Shown here: positions 43,323-52,397 of the stretch, piece after piece
How positions within the stretch are numbered: position 1 is the stretch's first letter
Layout of the letters: each line of letters opens with the position of its first letter
From: Bacillus sp. 491mf
GTDB lineage: Bacteria > Bacillota > Bacilli > Bacillales > Bacillaceae_G
DNA: 64,000 nt
Reading direction: 5' to 3'
NCBI RefSeq assembly: GCF_900112415.1
Contig: NZ_FOLV01000002.1
Location: forward strand, 124,001 to 188,000
Made by a program: the position numbers and the translations under genes
Notes under the pieces: generated by a model
What the model was told of the DNA's origin: nothing
Databases searched by the model: none
What the model saw: the letters and a program-made list of their open reading frames with translations, nothing else

Positions 43323-44198
43323 ATGAGAGCTATGCGAAAAAAATGGTTATTCATGTTCCTTCTTTTTTTATTAGTGGCATGTAATCAAACGGATGAGAAA
43401 AAAGACCGAAGTGAAAAATTAACAAAAGAAGCGGGGCGCATGATGGAAGAGAATGTAGAAGTGATTGTATCTTTAGTAGGGAAAAAAGAAGCAACATTGA
43501 AGGGTGAAGAAGCAAAAATAGCGGCTAATATTATAAGTAAAGCAGAGAAACAAAACGTAATCGGTGAATTAGGTGAACCGGAATATGTCATTACAGTTAA
43601 GAAAAATGGACAAGAAGAAAAATATAAAGCTTGGCTTCGTACAGAAGCGAGAACAGGGTGGCTACAAAAAGAGACAGATCCAAAAAGCTTTTATCTTTTA
43701 TCAAAAGTGAATACCGAAAAACTTCTCTCTTTATTCCCAGCAGTTCCTTTAACACAAAATGGTGGCGAACAACAATCAGCTATAACACAAATCACTAAAA
43801 AAGATTTACAAATTACTCGTTTTCACATTAAAACAAAGGAAAACACAGTAAATTATACGGTGTATTATACAATTTCAGATGCATTATATAAAAAGTTGGA
43901 AAAAGAAAAAAACTATTATTTTCAATTGCAAATTCCTGTAAAAGTACAAAAGGTAATCAATAAAGAAAACAGTGAACAAGTACAAGGTGAGTTAGTGAAA
44001 GAAGGGTATAAACAATATGAAGTGAACTTTGTAGTTCCTGTTAGCAGTATTTCATCATCTCAATTAAAAATGTTAGAAGCGTATTATGATCAATACAATT
44101 TAAAAGTATTTAATAATAAAAAAGAAGAGATAGGTGCGTTTCAAAATATTATTGAAATAGTGAAAGAATATGGAGAGAAGATGCAGTTAGAAAGATAA
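43323..44198 (+). CDS. Lipoprotein, unknown function
   Basis: About 291 residues with a lipoprotein signal peptide ending in the lipobox LLVAC (Cys near residue 22), followed by a charged region rich in Lys/Glu. The sequence has an extracellular beta-rich look (TVYYTISDALYKKLEKEKNY) and no enzyme motif. Three in-frame ATG codons (43317, 43323, 43332) are possible. 43323 is preferred for its spacing from TTAAGGA. I recall similar sequences only as hypothetical lipoproteins. Confidence 0.72.
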   Translation: MRAMRKKWLFMFLLFLLVACNQTDEKKDRSEKLTKEAGRMMEENVEVIVSLVGKKEATLKGEEAKIAANIISKAEKQNVIGELGEPEYVITVKKNGQEEKYKAWLRTEARTGWLQKETDPKSFYLLSKVNTEKLLSLFPAVPLTQNGGEQQSAITQITKKDLQITRFHIKTKENTVNYTVYYTISDALYKKLEKEKNYYFQLQIPVKVQKVINKENSEQVQGELVKEGYKQYEVNFVVPVSSISSSQLKMLEAYYDQYNLKVFNNKKEEIGAFQNIIEIVKEYGEKMQLER

Positions 44199-44219
44199 TA
44201 GTTATATATAGGAAATGAG

Positions 44220-44250
44220 AAAAAGAGTGATAAGACATCATCACTCTTTT
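44220..44250. terminator. Terminator of the lipoprotein gene
   Basis: AAAAGAGTGAT and ATCACTCTTTT form an 11-bp stem with a short loop, also usable by the convergent small gene. Confidence 0.85.
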
Positions 44251-44446
44251 ATTTTGTTTTAGTTGAAGGCTCACTCATGGATTTTCGCGTAATAAAATAA
44301 GCGATAATAAGTGCAGAAAGGATAATGGAGCTAATAAAAATATTATCGGGTAGCCAATCTAATAGTAATACATGTCCAACAGTATAAAAAATTAGCATAG
44401 AAGCTAGAAAAGATAAGGCACCGATCATAACAGATTGCAATGTCAT
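44249..44446 (-). CDS. Small membrane protein (DUF2651/YuiA-like size class, family not recognised)
   Basis: 65 residues: two hydrophobic segments (about 5-24 and 32-53) and a short polar tail (RKSMSEPSTKTK). ATG at 44446 follows AAGGAGGTGAAAAC, one of the strongest ribosome sites in the region; a longer frame reaching 44638 lies in untranslated leader. The family is not certain, so no name is given. Its end overlaps the terminator of the lipoprotein gene. Confidence 0.7.
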   Translation of the reverse strand: MTLQSVMIGALSFLASMLIFYTVGHVLLLDWLPDNIFISSIILSALIIAYFITRKSMSEPSTKTK

Positions 44447-44567
44447 CGTTTTCACCTCCTTGCATTGATAGTATTGGCTAAAAATGGAGGAATTAAACGA
44501 TAGTTTCCAATAAACTAAAAAAATATGACATAATAAGATGAAAAGAATGAATGGTAAGGAGAAGAAT

Positions 44568-45665
44568 ATGAAACAAAATACAAAAGGACTATGGGGAATT
44601 ATTGCAGCGGTTGGTGTTTTTCTATTGTCTAAATTCAAATGGGTATTTGCGATTGTGAAATTAGCAAAGTTTTCTACTATATTTAGTATGTTGCTATCTC
44701 TTGGCGCTTATGCAGCAATATACGGATGGAAATTTGGCGTTGCGCTTGTATACTTAATGCTTATTCATGAAATGGGTCATTTATGGGCAGCGAGACGAAA
44801 AGGGATTGCAACATCACCTGCTATTTTTATCCCGTTTATGGGAGCTGTTATAGGAATGAAAGAAATGCCTAAAAATGCAAAAGATGAGGCATATATTGCA
44901 TATATGGGACCATTGTTTGGGTTACTTTCTTTTTTACCAGCGATTCCGTTATATATGATAACAAAAGATCCGTTTTGGGCACTAGTTATTGTACTTGGTA
45001 GTATGATTAATTTCTTTAACTTAATTCCCGTATCACCACTTGATGGTGGGCGAATTGTTTCTGTTGTAAGTACGAAAATTTGGGCAATTGGCCTTGTTAT
45101 ATTGCTTGGTTATGCAATTTTTCAAAAAAGTATTTTTCTTGGATTTATTTTTATATTAGGTTGTCTTGAATGGAACAGAGTATTAAAGCGAAATCAACCG
45201 ATCCAAGAGCTTGGTTGGAAAATAAATACTGTAAAAGAATATATGGTCCGTTTGAAGGAAGAATTGCAAGAAACAGGTGCACTTCATCGTACCATCTATA
45301 TGATGCATTATGAAGTGATGATGCTTAGCCAAAAAGAACGAGATAAAACGGTAACAAAAGAAGAGCGTCAAAGAAAAATAGCGTTAGATTACTTGCATCC
45401 TAAATTTGAACCACTTGATTATGTACCGTATGAAGAGGAAAGAGAACAGCACTTTGCATTGATGCAAGATGCAATAGCCGTGTCAGAACGAACATTAGAT
45501 AAGTGGGAAAAGGAAAAAAAACAGCATGAAAATTACTATTCTGCAAATATGAAAACACGTATAGGTATATTTATTTTATACATGTTATTATTTGCAGTTC
45601 TTGGCTATGCTTCCTATCAAGCTAATATTATTTTGCAAGATCAACTTCCGACACGTAATTTGTAA
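44568..45665 (+). CDS. Membrane metalloprotease, M50 (site-2 protease) family
   Basis: Intramembrane-type zinc protease. The 365-residue protein has several helices; the HExxH-like zinc motif HEMGH is near residue 73 (MLIHEMGHLWAARRKG), and the second zinc-ligand motif N..PLDGGR is near residue 160 (FNLIPVSPLDGGRIV). The C-terminal half (about 200-340) is a soluble charged extension and ends with a further helix, unlike SpoIVFB or RseP. GGAGAAGAAT precedes ATG at 44568. Substrate unknown. Confidence 0.87.
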   Translation: MKQNTKGLWGIIAAVGVFLLSKFKWVFAIVKLAKFSTIFSMLLSLGAYAAIYGWKFGVALVYLMLIHEMGHLWAARRKGIATSPAIFIPFMGAVIGMKEMPKNAKDEAYIAYMGPLFGLLSFLPAIPLYMITKDPFWALVIVLGSMINFFNLIPVSPLDGGRIVSVVSTKIWAIGLVILLGYAIFQKSIFLGFIFILGCLEWNRVLKRNQPIQELGWKINTVKEYMVRLKEELQETGALHRTIYMMHYEVMMLSQKERDKTVTKEERQRKIALDYLHPKFEPLDYVPYEEEREQHFALMQDAIAVSERTLDKWEKEKKQHENYYSANMKTRIGIFILYMLLFAVLGYASYQANIILQDQLPTRNL

Positions 45666-45789
45666 AAAAACGTTGTCGAAATGGTAAGAACGATTTATAC
45701 AGGAATCCTTATTTTTTTATGGAATATTACAAATATTACGCTTTTCGGAAATAAATGTAATGTTTACATAAAGAAAAGGGGTAGTGTGT

Positions 45790-46308
45790 ATGAAAAAAAT
45801 GTGGAGTATACTTGGAATTCTTCTTGTTATGGGAGGCGCTAGTTACGGTTTAAGCAAATTTTTTATACACTATGCAAGTAAGCCAGTTGGTGTAGCGTCA
45901 ATGCCAAAAGTAGAAGATGTAGATGAGACGAAAGAAGTGCAACAATTTATTAGTAAAACACATGAAAGCTACAATACTTTTTTAAATTACGGAAAAGCGG
46001 AAAAGTATTCAGATGGAGATTGGGATCATTTTATGAAATGGTATCAAGAACAGGAGAATGCTTTAAAAGATTTTGAGAAAATAGTAAAAAACAAACAAAT
46101 AAAACGAGATGTGAAACGAAGTTATGAAATTTTGAAAAAGGGAGTCACTACCCGAAATATCGAATATATTGTTTATGCACATCGTGTATACCATGATCTT
46201 GATATTATCGTAAACAAATATACAGGTGAAACGAATATTTGGGGCTATACAGAGTTTGGAAATGGAAGAGATGTGAAAGTAATTGAACAAGCATTGCAAG
46301 CATCGTAA
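45790..46308 (+). CDS. Membrane-anchored protein, unknown function
   Basis: 172 residues: one N-terminal hydrophobic helix (WSILGILLVMGGASYGLSKF), then a helical extracellular region with many charged residues and aromatic pairs (YGKAEKYSDGDWDHFMKWYQ). No enzyme motif is seen. ATG at 45790 follows AAAGGGG; the frame could start at 45784. I recall this only as a conserved hypothetical of the B. cereus group. A perfect short terminator follows. Confidence 0.72.
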   Translation: MKKMWSILGILLVMGGASYGLSKFFIHYASKPVGVASMPKVEDVDETKEVQQFISKTHESYNTFLNYGKAEKYSDGDWDHFMKWYQEQENALKDFEKIVKNKQIKRDVKRSYEILKKGVTTRNIEYIVYAHRVYHDLDIIVNKYTGETNIWGYTEFGNGRDVKVIEQALQAS

Positions 46309-46334
46309 AAAGACATACGTAGTATGTCTTTTTA
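46307..46334. terminator. Terminator of the membrane-anchored protein gene
   Basis: AAAAAGACATAC and GTATGTCTTTTT form a 12-bp stem around GTA. Confidence 0.9.
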
Positions 46335-46361
46335 TAATGGATTTAGAAATAATGACAGAAA

Positions 46362-46535
46362 AGCATTTTTTAAATGGTATAGGAGCGGTCAGGGCCTTTT
46401 CCTGCCATTAAAACAAAGAAAGGCAGCAATCTAAATGCTTAAAAATAAAAATAACTTTCTATAGGTAAGCGTATTTCTACTTAAATCATACCTCTTACCA
46501 AACTTCTAAATGAAATGTATGGCTGAGTAGTTACG
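46362..46535 (+). repeat. Repeat family B copy 9
   Basis: AAGCATTTTTTAAATGGTAT, AGGAGCGGTCAGGGCCTTTT, CCTGCCATTAAAACAAAGAA, AGGCAGCAATCTAAATGC, then GTATGGCTGAGTAGTTAC at the right end. The left core (GGCGAGAGCATCTGGCC) is deleted. Confidence 0.72.
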
Positions 46536-46650
46536 AAATAATTATTACAATCTCACAAAAGAAGTAATAAGGAAACGCATTGTTGGAAATGTTATGTTAT
46601 CGATAGGGAATTTCCACTTTACAAGTTTTTCACAAAACCATCATGTTTAT

Positions 46651-46666
46651 AGTGATTAAAATCACA
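46651..46666. promoter_or_regulatory. Fnr/Crp-type site upstream of hmp
   Basis: AGTGATTAAAATCACA matches the TGTGA-N6-TCACA consensus except for its first base. If TACAAT at 46688-46693 is the -10, the site is centred about 41.5 bases before the start of transcription, the usual class II activator position. Confidence 0.6.
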
Positions 46667-46726
46667 GTCTTTAATTTGGATATCTTATACAATAGAAGTA
46701 GATAAAGAAATAGAGGAGTGAATAGC

Positions 46727-47935
46727 ATGTTAAGTGAAAAAACAATTGAAATTGTAAAATCAACTGTACCGTTATTACAAGAAAAAGGTGTAGAGATTAC
46801 AACCCGTTTTTATCAAATTATGTTTTCTGAGCATCCGGAATTATTAAATATTTTTAACCATACAAACCAAAAAAAAGGAAGACAGCAACAAGCTTTAGCA
46901 AATGCAGTATACGCAGCTGCAAATTATATTGATAATTTAGCAGTAATTATTCCAGTTGTAAAACAAATTGGACATAAACATCGTAGCTTAGGTATTAAAG
47001 CAGAGCACTATCCGATTGTTGGAACATGCTTATTACAAGCCATTAAAGAAGTAGCTCATGCGCCGCAAGAAGTATTAGATGCTTGGGGAGAAGCTTATGG
47101 TGTAATTGCTGATGCGTTTATTAGTATAGAGGCAGAGATGTATGAAGAAGCGGCAATAAAAGCAGGTGGTTGGAAAGATTTTCGTAACTTTATCGTCGTG
47201 AAAAAAGAAAAAGAGAGTGATGTGATTACATCCTTTTATTTAAAGCCAGAAGATAAAGGACCACTATCTTCATTTTTGCCAGGGCAGTATGTAAGCATAC
47301 AGCTTAATATTGAAGGAGAAACATATACACATAACCGTCAGTACAGTTTATCCGATGCCCCTGGAAAAGATTATTACCGAATTAGTGTGAAACGTGAGAA
47401 AGGTATGGAGAGTACAGAGGGAATGGTATCTAATTATTTACATGATCATGTAAATGAAGGAGATATGTTACCATTAAGTGCACCGGCAGGAGATTTTGTA
47501 CTTAACATGGATTCACAATTACCAGTTGTGTTAATTAGTGGTGGTGTAGGAATTACACCGATGATGAGTATGTTAAATACATTAATTCAAGAATCGCCAA
47601 ACCGCAATGTATACTTTATTCACGGTGCGTTAAACAGCGATGTGCACGCAATGAAAGATTATGTTGCAAGTATAGCAAAAGAACATGAACAAGTAGAAGC
47701 ATATACATGCTATTCTGCACCAACTGAGCAAGATACGAAGGGAAAAAATTATGATAAAGAAGGATATGTTGATTTAGCATGGTTACAAACTATTATTCCT
47801 TCTACTGAAGCAGACTTCTATTTTTGCGGACCAGTACCATTTATGAAGAATATTCACGCAGCATTGACAGAATGGGGCGTTTCATCAGAGAAAATTCACT
47901 TTGAATTTTTCGGACCAGCAGCAAGCTTACAGTAA
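46727..47935 (+). CDS. hmp: Flavohaemoprotein (nitric oxide dioxygenase)
   Basis: Converts nitric oxide to nitrate with NAD(P)H and oxygen. The 402-residue protein has the three expected domains: globin (1-135) with proximal His85 in QIGHKHRSLGI, FAD domain (about 150-260) with NRQYSLSDAPG, and NAD domain (about 265-402) with ISGGVGITPMMSML and FYFCGPVPFM. ATG at 46727 follows AGAGGAG; GTG at 46718 is less likely. A Fnr/Crp-type site lies upstream, and a Crp/Fnr-type regulator is encoded convergently just after the gene. Confidence 0.96.
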   Translation: MLSEKTIEIVKSTVPLLQEKGVEITTRFYQIMFSEHPELLNIFNHTNQKKGRQQQALANAVYAAANYIDNLAVIIPVVKQIGHKHRSLGIKAEHYPIVGTCLLQAIKEVAHAPQEVLDAWGEAYGVIADAFISIEAEMYEEAAIKAGGWKDFRNFIVVKKEKESDVITSFYLKPEDKGPLSSFLPGQYVSIQLNIEGETYTHNRQYSLSDAPGKDYYRISVKREKGMESTEGMVSNYLHDHVNEGDMLPLSAPAGDFVLNMDSQLPVVLISGGVGITPMMSMLNTLIQESPNRNVYFIHGALNSDVHAMKDYVASIAKEHEQVEAYTCYSAPTEQDTKGKNYDKEGYVDLAWLQTIIPSTEADFYFCGPVPFMKNIHAALTEWGVSSEKIHFEFFGPAASLQ

Positions 47936-47943
47936 TGAAAAAG

Positions 47944-47972
47944 AACGAGGTGTTAGTTCACCTCGTTTTTTG
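47944..47972. terminator. Bidirectional terminator between hmp and the regulator
   Basis: AACGAGGTG and CACCTCGTT form a 9-bp perfect stem followed by TTTTTG on the plus strand. Confidence 0.9.
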
Positions 47973-48465
47973 TTTGTTCCCGAAGAAGACGATTTACTGT
48001 TTCACGGCGAATGCCAATTAATTGCCCAATTTCCGTTTGCGTTAAGATTTCATAAATAGGGATATCACCCAAATAGGTTGCAAACCATTCTTGTAAACGA
48101 TAAAGACGTTCTTTTGGTGAGACAGTTGTAAGTTGGTCGATACGTTGCTGCATCATGCGTAATTTTGTTTGCAGCTGGAGGGCGATCTTGGCATAAGATT
48201 CAGGGGTTGTATATAATTGTTCATACCATGTGTTACATGAAATCGGTGTTACTTCTGTTTTCATTAAAGCGATTGCAGTACCATGATATTCTTTCGGTGA
48301 GATTAATGAGTGATGAGGAATTGTTTCACCTGGAACAATAATGTTAAATAAAAAAGATGTGCCATCATCTTGGACACGAACGACCTTTAATAGACCACTT
48401 TGTATAAAATATAGAGGGCCTTCCTCTCCCTGGCGAAATAATACTTCTCCTTTATGTAAAATCAC
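47953..48465 (-). CDS. Crp/Fnr family transcription regulator without iron-sulfur cysteines
   Basis: The cyclic-nucleotide-binding-like domain (about 1-115) is followed by a winged helix with the recognition helix IGIRRETVNRLLREQ, which has the RE..R set that reads TGTGA. Only one Cys is present, so it has no Fnr-type iron-sulfur cluster; the signal is unknown. GTG at 48465 with AGAGGTG at spacing 7 is preferred; ATG at 48501 has no clear ribosome site. It lies convergent to hmp and is a candidate controller of it. Confidence 0.88.
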   Translation of the reverse strand: MILHKGEVLFRQGEEGPLYFIQSGLLKVVRVQDDGTSFLFNIIVPGETIPHHSLISPKEYHGTAIALMKTEVTPISCNTWYEQLYTTPESYAKIALQLQTKLRMMQQRIDQLTTVSPKERLYRLQEWFATYLGDIPIYEILTQTEIGQLIGIRRETVNRLLREQTKNEVN

Positions 48466-48567
48466 TATAAGCACCTCTTTATATTTTGCTTTATTATTCA
48501 TTATAGAGGAATTGTTTACATAAGACTATACTTGATAGAGATAGAAGCTCTTGTATATATCCATTTT

Positions 48568-48650
48568 GAAAAAAGACATAAAAACCCATTTTCTCTTAGA
48601 AGGGCGAGAGCAACTGGTCATGCATAGATATTTCACTTTATATAGTAGAA
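48568..48650 (+). repeat. Repeat family B copy 10 (partial)
   Basis: GACATAAAAACCCATTTTCT start, GGGCGAGAGCAACTGGTCAT core and GCATAGATATTTCACTT. The right part is missing. Confidence 0.7.
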
Positions 48651-48776
48651 AAGACATTCACCCACATAAAGTCTACTAATTGTATTGACGAAAGATACCG
48701 TATTACAGTAGTATACTGTTTAGCGTGTATGTGTAAGGACGGTATTAGAAAGGAATATTTTTTTAGGAGGCATACC

Positions 48777-49001
48777 ATGTTAGATCAAAAAATGACTGAT
48801 GTGAGAATTTCAGCTGATGCAGTGATCCATGTAGAAGAAATGCAGGGCGGAGTTGTTCTATCAGTCGAAATAGATGGACAAATCATTTATACGATGACGT
48901 ATGATGAAGAAACTGATAGTTATGCAGAATTATACGACCGAAATGATAAACGAGCTAGACAAGTTCACGAAGATTTTATGGGATGGTCACTTGTACACTA
49001 A
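48777..49001 (+). CDS. Small conserved protein, unknown function
   Basis: 74 residues, acidic and hydrophilic, with a beta-strand-like core (VEEMQGGVVLSVEIDGQIIY). TTAGGAGGCATACC precedes the ATG at 48777; a longer frame from 48729 begins upstream of this site and is not used. No family recognised. A long hairpin terminator follows. Confidence 0.65.
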   Translation: MLDQKMTDVRISADAVIHVEEMQGGVVLSVEIDGQIIYTMTYDEETDSYAELYDRNDKRARQVHEDFMGWSLVH

Positions 49002-49011
49002 CGGTAATTTT

Positions 49012-49062
49012 AACAATCCAATACATGCTTCTTTTCATTTAGGAGAGAAGCATGTATTGGAT
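49012..49062. terminator. Terminator of the small conserved protein gene
   Basis: AATCCAATACATGCTTCT pairs with AGAAGCATGTATTGGATT (18 bp), followed by GTTTT. Confidence 0.88.
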
Positions 49063-49094
49063 TGTTTTATATTTACAAGATAAAAACTGAAAGA

Positions 49095-49230
49095 AAGTCT
49101 AGATAGGCGAGAGGCTACGTCCCACCGCGTGCAATGTTTAAATCAAAAGGAAAAAGCAAGTCATGGTCATATTGGCGCTTATGGGTTGGAAAATTAAATT
49201 GAATATATTTATAAATATAAAACAATAAGA
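49095..49230 (+). repeat. Repeat family B copy 11
   Basis: AGTCTAGATAGGCGAGAGGC, CCACCGCGTGCAATGTTTAA, ATCAAAAGGAAAAAGCAAGT, CATGGTCATATTGG and AAATTAAATTGAATATATTT at the right. The GGTCAGGGCC block is lost. From here to 49432 nothing else is recognisable. Confidence 0.7.
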
Positions 49231-49432
49231 TTGTATATATAATGTAATAATTATATAGGATTTGTAATACTCATTTCTATATTGTTAGGGCATTGTAAAT
49301 GTACATGTTGTGTTTTTTCGGTATGATAAAGTAAATAGGAAATTTTCATTTTTACCTTTTTCGGTAGGAGTCATACAGTACGTTAGAGCGGGATTAAGTG
49401 AAAAAGATGCAACAAACATAGGAGTGATTGTT

Positions 49433-49525
49433 TTGGGGAAATTACATGTTTCTAACCTTATTTTATTATGTGTCTGCGCAGTTTTATGTATTATTTTAGG
49501 GGTGTTTTTATATATATGTATATAA
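49433..49525 (+). CDS. Possible single-helix small membrane protein
   Basis: 30 codons starting TTG at 49433: a basic-polar start (MGKLHVSN) and one strongly hydrophobic helix (LILLCVCAVLCIILGVFLYI). AGGAGTG stands 7-8 bases upstream. The same frame is open back to 49310, so a longer 71-residue product is possible, but that start has no ribosome site. A terminator hairpin follows directly. Its reality is not certain. Confidence 0.45.
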   Translation: MGKLHVSNLILLCVCAVLCIILGVFLYICI

Positions 49526-49527
49526 AG

Positions 49528-49556
49528 AAACGCATTCTAAAAAAGAATGCGTTATA
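49528..49556. terminator. Bidirectional terminator
   Basis: AACGCATTCT and AGAATGCGTT form a 10-bp perfect stem around AAAAA, between two convergent genes. Confidence 0.88.
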
Positions 49557-50352
49557 AAATAGAACTAATAATCAAGCGTGTGCCGAGAATAATTAAGGTA
49601 ATGCGTAATAAGTTGATAATGGCATTACCACTTAACTTTGTATTAATATAAGCTCCTAATTTCCCACCAATCCATGCCCCTGGGATTAAAACAAGGGCAT
49701 AGAGCCAGCTAACATTACCAAGGGAAATATGAGTTGCTGAATTTACAATTGCAGATAAAAGAACAATAAACATGGATGTAGCAACGGCGATTTGAGCCGG
49801 AAAAGCAAAAAGAAGCATCATTGCTGGAACTAATAAGGCACCTCCGCCAATCCCGAATAAGCCAGAAATAAAACCTACACCTAATGAAATAATGATTGCA
49901 AGAAAAGGTGGAAACTGATAGGTGATGACTTCTCCTTCTGAAGTTGTAAAAGAACGTTTAATAACAGAACTACTTGAAACGGAAATGGGTTTCATTTTAT
50001 CACGTAGCATTAGTAAAATCGATACGAAAATAAGAAAGACTCCAAAATATAAAGAAAAAGATTCTTGATTTAAAAATTTATTTGCCCAAGATCCGATGAT
50101 TCCACCAGGGCCACTCCCAATAAATAAAATAAGACCACTTTTATAATCAACTCGTTTATGCTTCATATAAGTAAGGGTAGAAGCCAAACCTGTAAATACG
50201 ACAGTAACAATTGAAGTGCCGACGGCTAATTGTGGGGATAGGCTGTGTAAGCCTATCAGTAATGGAACAATAATGATTCCACCACCAAGACCAACTAGAC
50301 TTCCAATCGTACCTGCTAATAATCCAACAAGTAGTAGCATAATATATTCCAA
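49552..50352 (-). CDS. TauE/SafE family transporter
   Basis: Predicted exporter of sulfite, sulfonates or related anions (TSUP family). 266 residues with about eight membrane segments. Two repeats carry the family signature: GTIGSLVGLGGGIIIVPLLI near the N-terminus and GFISGLFGIGGGALLVPAMM in the middle. The start is taken as TTG at 50352 (giving MEYIM...), 9 bases after GAGGAG; ATG at 50361 is immediately after the site, and ATG at 50391 has none. Substrate not determined. Confidence 0.83.
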   Translation of the reverse strand: MEYIMLLLVGLLAGTIGSLVGLGGGIIIVPLLIGLHSLSPQLAVGTSIVTVVFTGLASTLTYMKHKRVDYKSGLILFIGSGPGGIIGSWANKFLNQESFSLYFGVFLIFVSILLMLRDKMKPISVSSSSVIKRSFTTSEGEVITYQFPPFLAIIISLGVGFISGLFGIGGGALLVPAMMLLFAFPAQIAVATSMFIVLLSAIVNSATHISLGNVSWLYALVLIPGAWIGGKLGAYINTKLSGNAIINLLRITLIILGTRLIISSIL

Positions 50353-50429
50353 CAATAACATCTCCTCTTTTATAGCAAATACATCACTCATTATACAACG
50401 TTTTGAATGAAAATGATGTGTGTTTGCAA

Positions 50430-50466
50430 AAAAGTCGCCTTCTATATAAGAAGACGACTTTTTTTA
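50430..50466 (-). terminator. Terminator of the pit gene
   Basis: On the minus strand GTCGTCTTCT and AGAAGGCGAC form a stem with small wobble pairs, followed by TTTTTT. Confidence 0.82.
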
Positions 50467-51462
50467 GAAAATAAGATTTAATACGTAATAGCATAAAGCA
50501 GCTAATGAAGCTGAAATAGGAAGTGTAATCACCCATGTAATTAACATACGTTTTGCTGTTCCCCATTTTACACCCTTTACGCGATGTGAAGCGCCAACAC
50601 CTAAAATAGAAGATGAAATAACGTGTGTTGTACTTACTGGTAAATGAATGAAAGTTGCGCCGAAAATAACAAGTGATGATGATAAATCAGCAGCTACTCC
50701 ATTTACAGGGCGGATTTTCATAATTTGTCCACCGACAGTTTTAATAATTTTCCATCCTCCAATAGAAGTACCAAGACCCATTGCAGTCGCACACGCAAGT
50801 TGGACCCAAAAAGGGATATCTGATGAAGTGTGATAATTATTTGCAATAAGTGCCATTGTAATAATACCCATCGCTTTTTGAGCATCGTTTGTACCATGTG
50901 TGTAAGCTTGTAATGCAGCTGTGAACACTTGGAATAAACGGAAATTTTTGTTCGTTTTCGTCAGGTTAAAGTTTTTAAAGGAAACTTTAAAAATACTATA
51001 CACGATGTAACCAATGACGAAAGCGATAATTGGTGAAGTAACTAAAGCTTCAATGATTTTAATGAAACCTTTATAGTTTAATGAATGTACACCAGCAGCG
51101 GCAATAGCTGCCCCAGCAATAGCACCGATAATAGCATGAGATGAACTACTTGGAATCCCGTAATACCAAGTAATTAAGTTCCATGCAATAGCAGCAATTA
51201 GTGCTGCTAAAATAACGACAGAACCATTTGGTAATGTAAATGGATCAACAATATCTTTTGTAATCGTCTTTGCTACACCCGTAAATGTCATTGCACCTAA
51301 AAAGTTCATAATAGATGCCATAATAATGGCTTGCCTTGGCTTTAAAGCCTTTGTTGAGACAGCTGTTGCGATGGCATTTGCTGTATCATGGAACCCGTTA
51401 ATAAAGTCGAAAGCTAGGGCACATATGACAACTAAAACGGTTAAAATCAAGAGTGTATCCAT
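50464..51462 (-). CDS. pit: Low-affinity inorganic phosphate transporter (PiT family)
   Basis: Phosphate:cation symporter of 332 residues with about ten helices. The two PiT signatures are present: DFINGFHDTANAIATAVSTK (near residue 20) and GTNDAQKAMGIITMAL (near residue 193). ATG at 51462 lies 7 bases after AAGGAG; TTG at 51468 is too close. It follows the DUF47 gene after 11 bases, in the usual pair of regulator and transporter. Confidence 0.92.
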   Translation of the reverse strand: MDTLLILTVLVVICALAFDFINGFHDTANAIATAVSTKALKPRQAIIMASIMNFLGAMTFTGVAKTITKDIVDPFTLPNGSVVILAALIAAIAWNLITWYYGIPSSSSHAIIGAIAGAAIAAAGVHSLNYKGFIKIIEALVTSPIIAFVIGYIVYSIFKVSFKNFNLTKTNKNFRLFQVFTAALQAYTHGTNDAQKAMGIITMALIANNYHTSSDIPFWVQLACATAMGLGTSIGGWKIIKTVGGQIMKIRPVNGVAADLSSSLVIFGATFIHLPVSTTHVISSSILGVGASHRVKGVKWGTAKRMLITWVITLPISASLAALCYYVLNLIF

Positions 51463-51473
51463 GATCAAACTCC

Positions 51474-52094
51474 TTATGCGTTCTTCATAATAATTGTTTC
51501 TAAAACATTTGCTACGCTTTGGCAGCTGTCAGCAACTTCTTCTAGTTCTTCGTAAATTTCTTTGTATTGAATAATCTTAATTGGATCTTTTTCACGAGAG
51601 AACAGATGTTTAATTGCATGTCTGCGAATATCATCACATTTTGATTCGTAATCTTTAATCTTAATTGCATTTGTACGAATATCGAGTAGCTTTTTATTAG
51701 ACATCAATTCAATAGACGATGCAATCTCAATCGCACATTGGTTAATTGCATCAACGAACTTAATCATGTACTCATCAGCTTCTGTAATAGAGTACATTTC
51801 AAATAGACCAGCACTATGATCTAATCCGTCTAATACATCATCCATACTCATTGCAAGTTGTAAAATGTCTTCACGTTCAATTGGAGTGATAAACGCTTTG
51901 TTTAATTCCATAATGATTTCGTGAATATATGAGTCGCCTTTTGACTCATATTCTTTCATGCGCATGGAGAATTCTTTTAAATCACTTGCGTTTTTAATTT
52001 TATACTCCACAAAATATTGTGCGCCTTCTTTTAAATTTTCGGAAATGTTCGCTAACATTTCTGAAAATTTATCTTTCTTCGATTTAAAAACCAT
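51474..52094 (-). CDS. DUF47 (PhoU-like) accessory protein of the Pit transporter
   Basis: 206-residue all-helical protein with PhoU-like repeats (YESKGDSYIHEIIMELNKAF, the region with KGD/E and ITPIEREDILQLAMSMDDVLDG that would bind metal ions). DUF47 proteins are commonly encoded just upstream of pit genes, with a proposed role in controlling phosphate uptake. GGTGGGGGTAACA precedes the ATG. Confidence 0.9.
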   Translation of the reverse strand: MVFKSKKDKFSEMLANISENLKEGAQYFVEYKIKNASDLKEFSMRMKEYESKGDSYIHEIIMELNKAFITPIEREDILQLAMSMDDVLDGLDHSAGLFEMYSITEADEYMIKFVDAINQCAIEIASSIELMSNKKLLDIRTNAIKIKDYESKCDDIRRHAIKHLFSREKDPIKIIQYKEIYEELEEVADSCQSVANVLETIIMKNA

Positions 52095-52397
52095 ATTGTT
52101 ACCCCCACCAAAAAAATAGTTATGTAAAGCATATTGGCTAGTTCATTCTATCAAAAAGCTGTCGTTTTTTAAAACATTTTATCGAAAAGTTTACAAAAAC
52201 TTAACATTAGACATATTGAAAAATTAGCAATATTAATATAAATTAGCGATGCTCTTGTCTATAGAATGTCCTTTTCTTATAAAAGTATGACTCATAAAGA
52301 GAGCTTATACTTGACGAATTATAGCAGTATCATGGAAAATTTGAAAAGGCATACTGTACATATATACATTTGAAAGTAAGATAGAGGAAGTGAATGA
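52095..52397. other. Divergent intergenic region
   Basis: 303 bases between the divergent DUF47-pit and PBP genes. It must contain both promoters. TTGAAAAGG near 52341 and TACATATAT near 52356 are promoter-like for the PBP gene but not well spaced. No repeat copy, ORF or strong hairpin was seen. Confidence 0.45.

Noticed and set aside
47953-48465. Assignment as Fnr
   Set aside because: The cysteines needed for the iron-sulfur cluster are missing; only one Cys is present.
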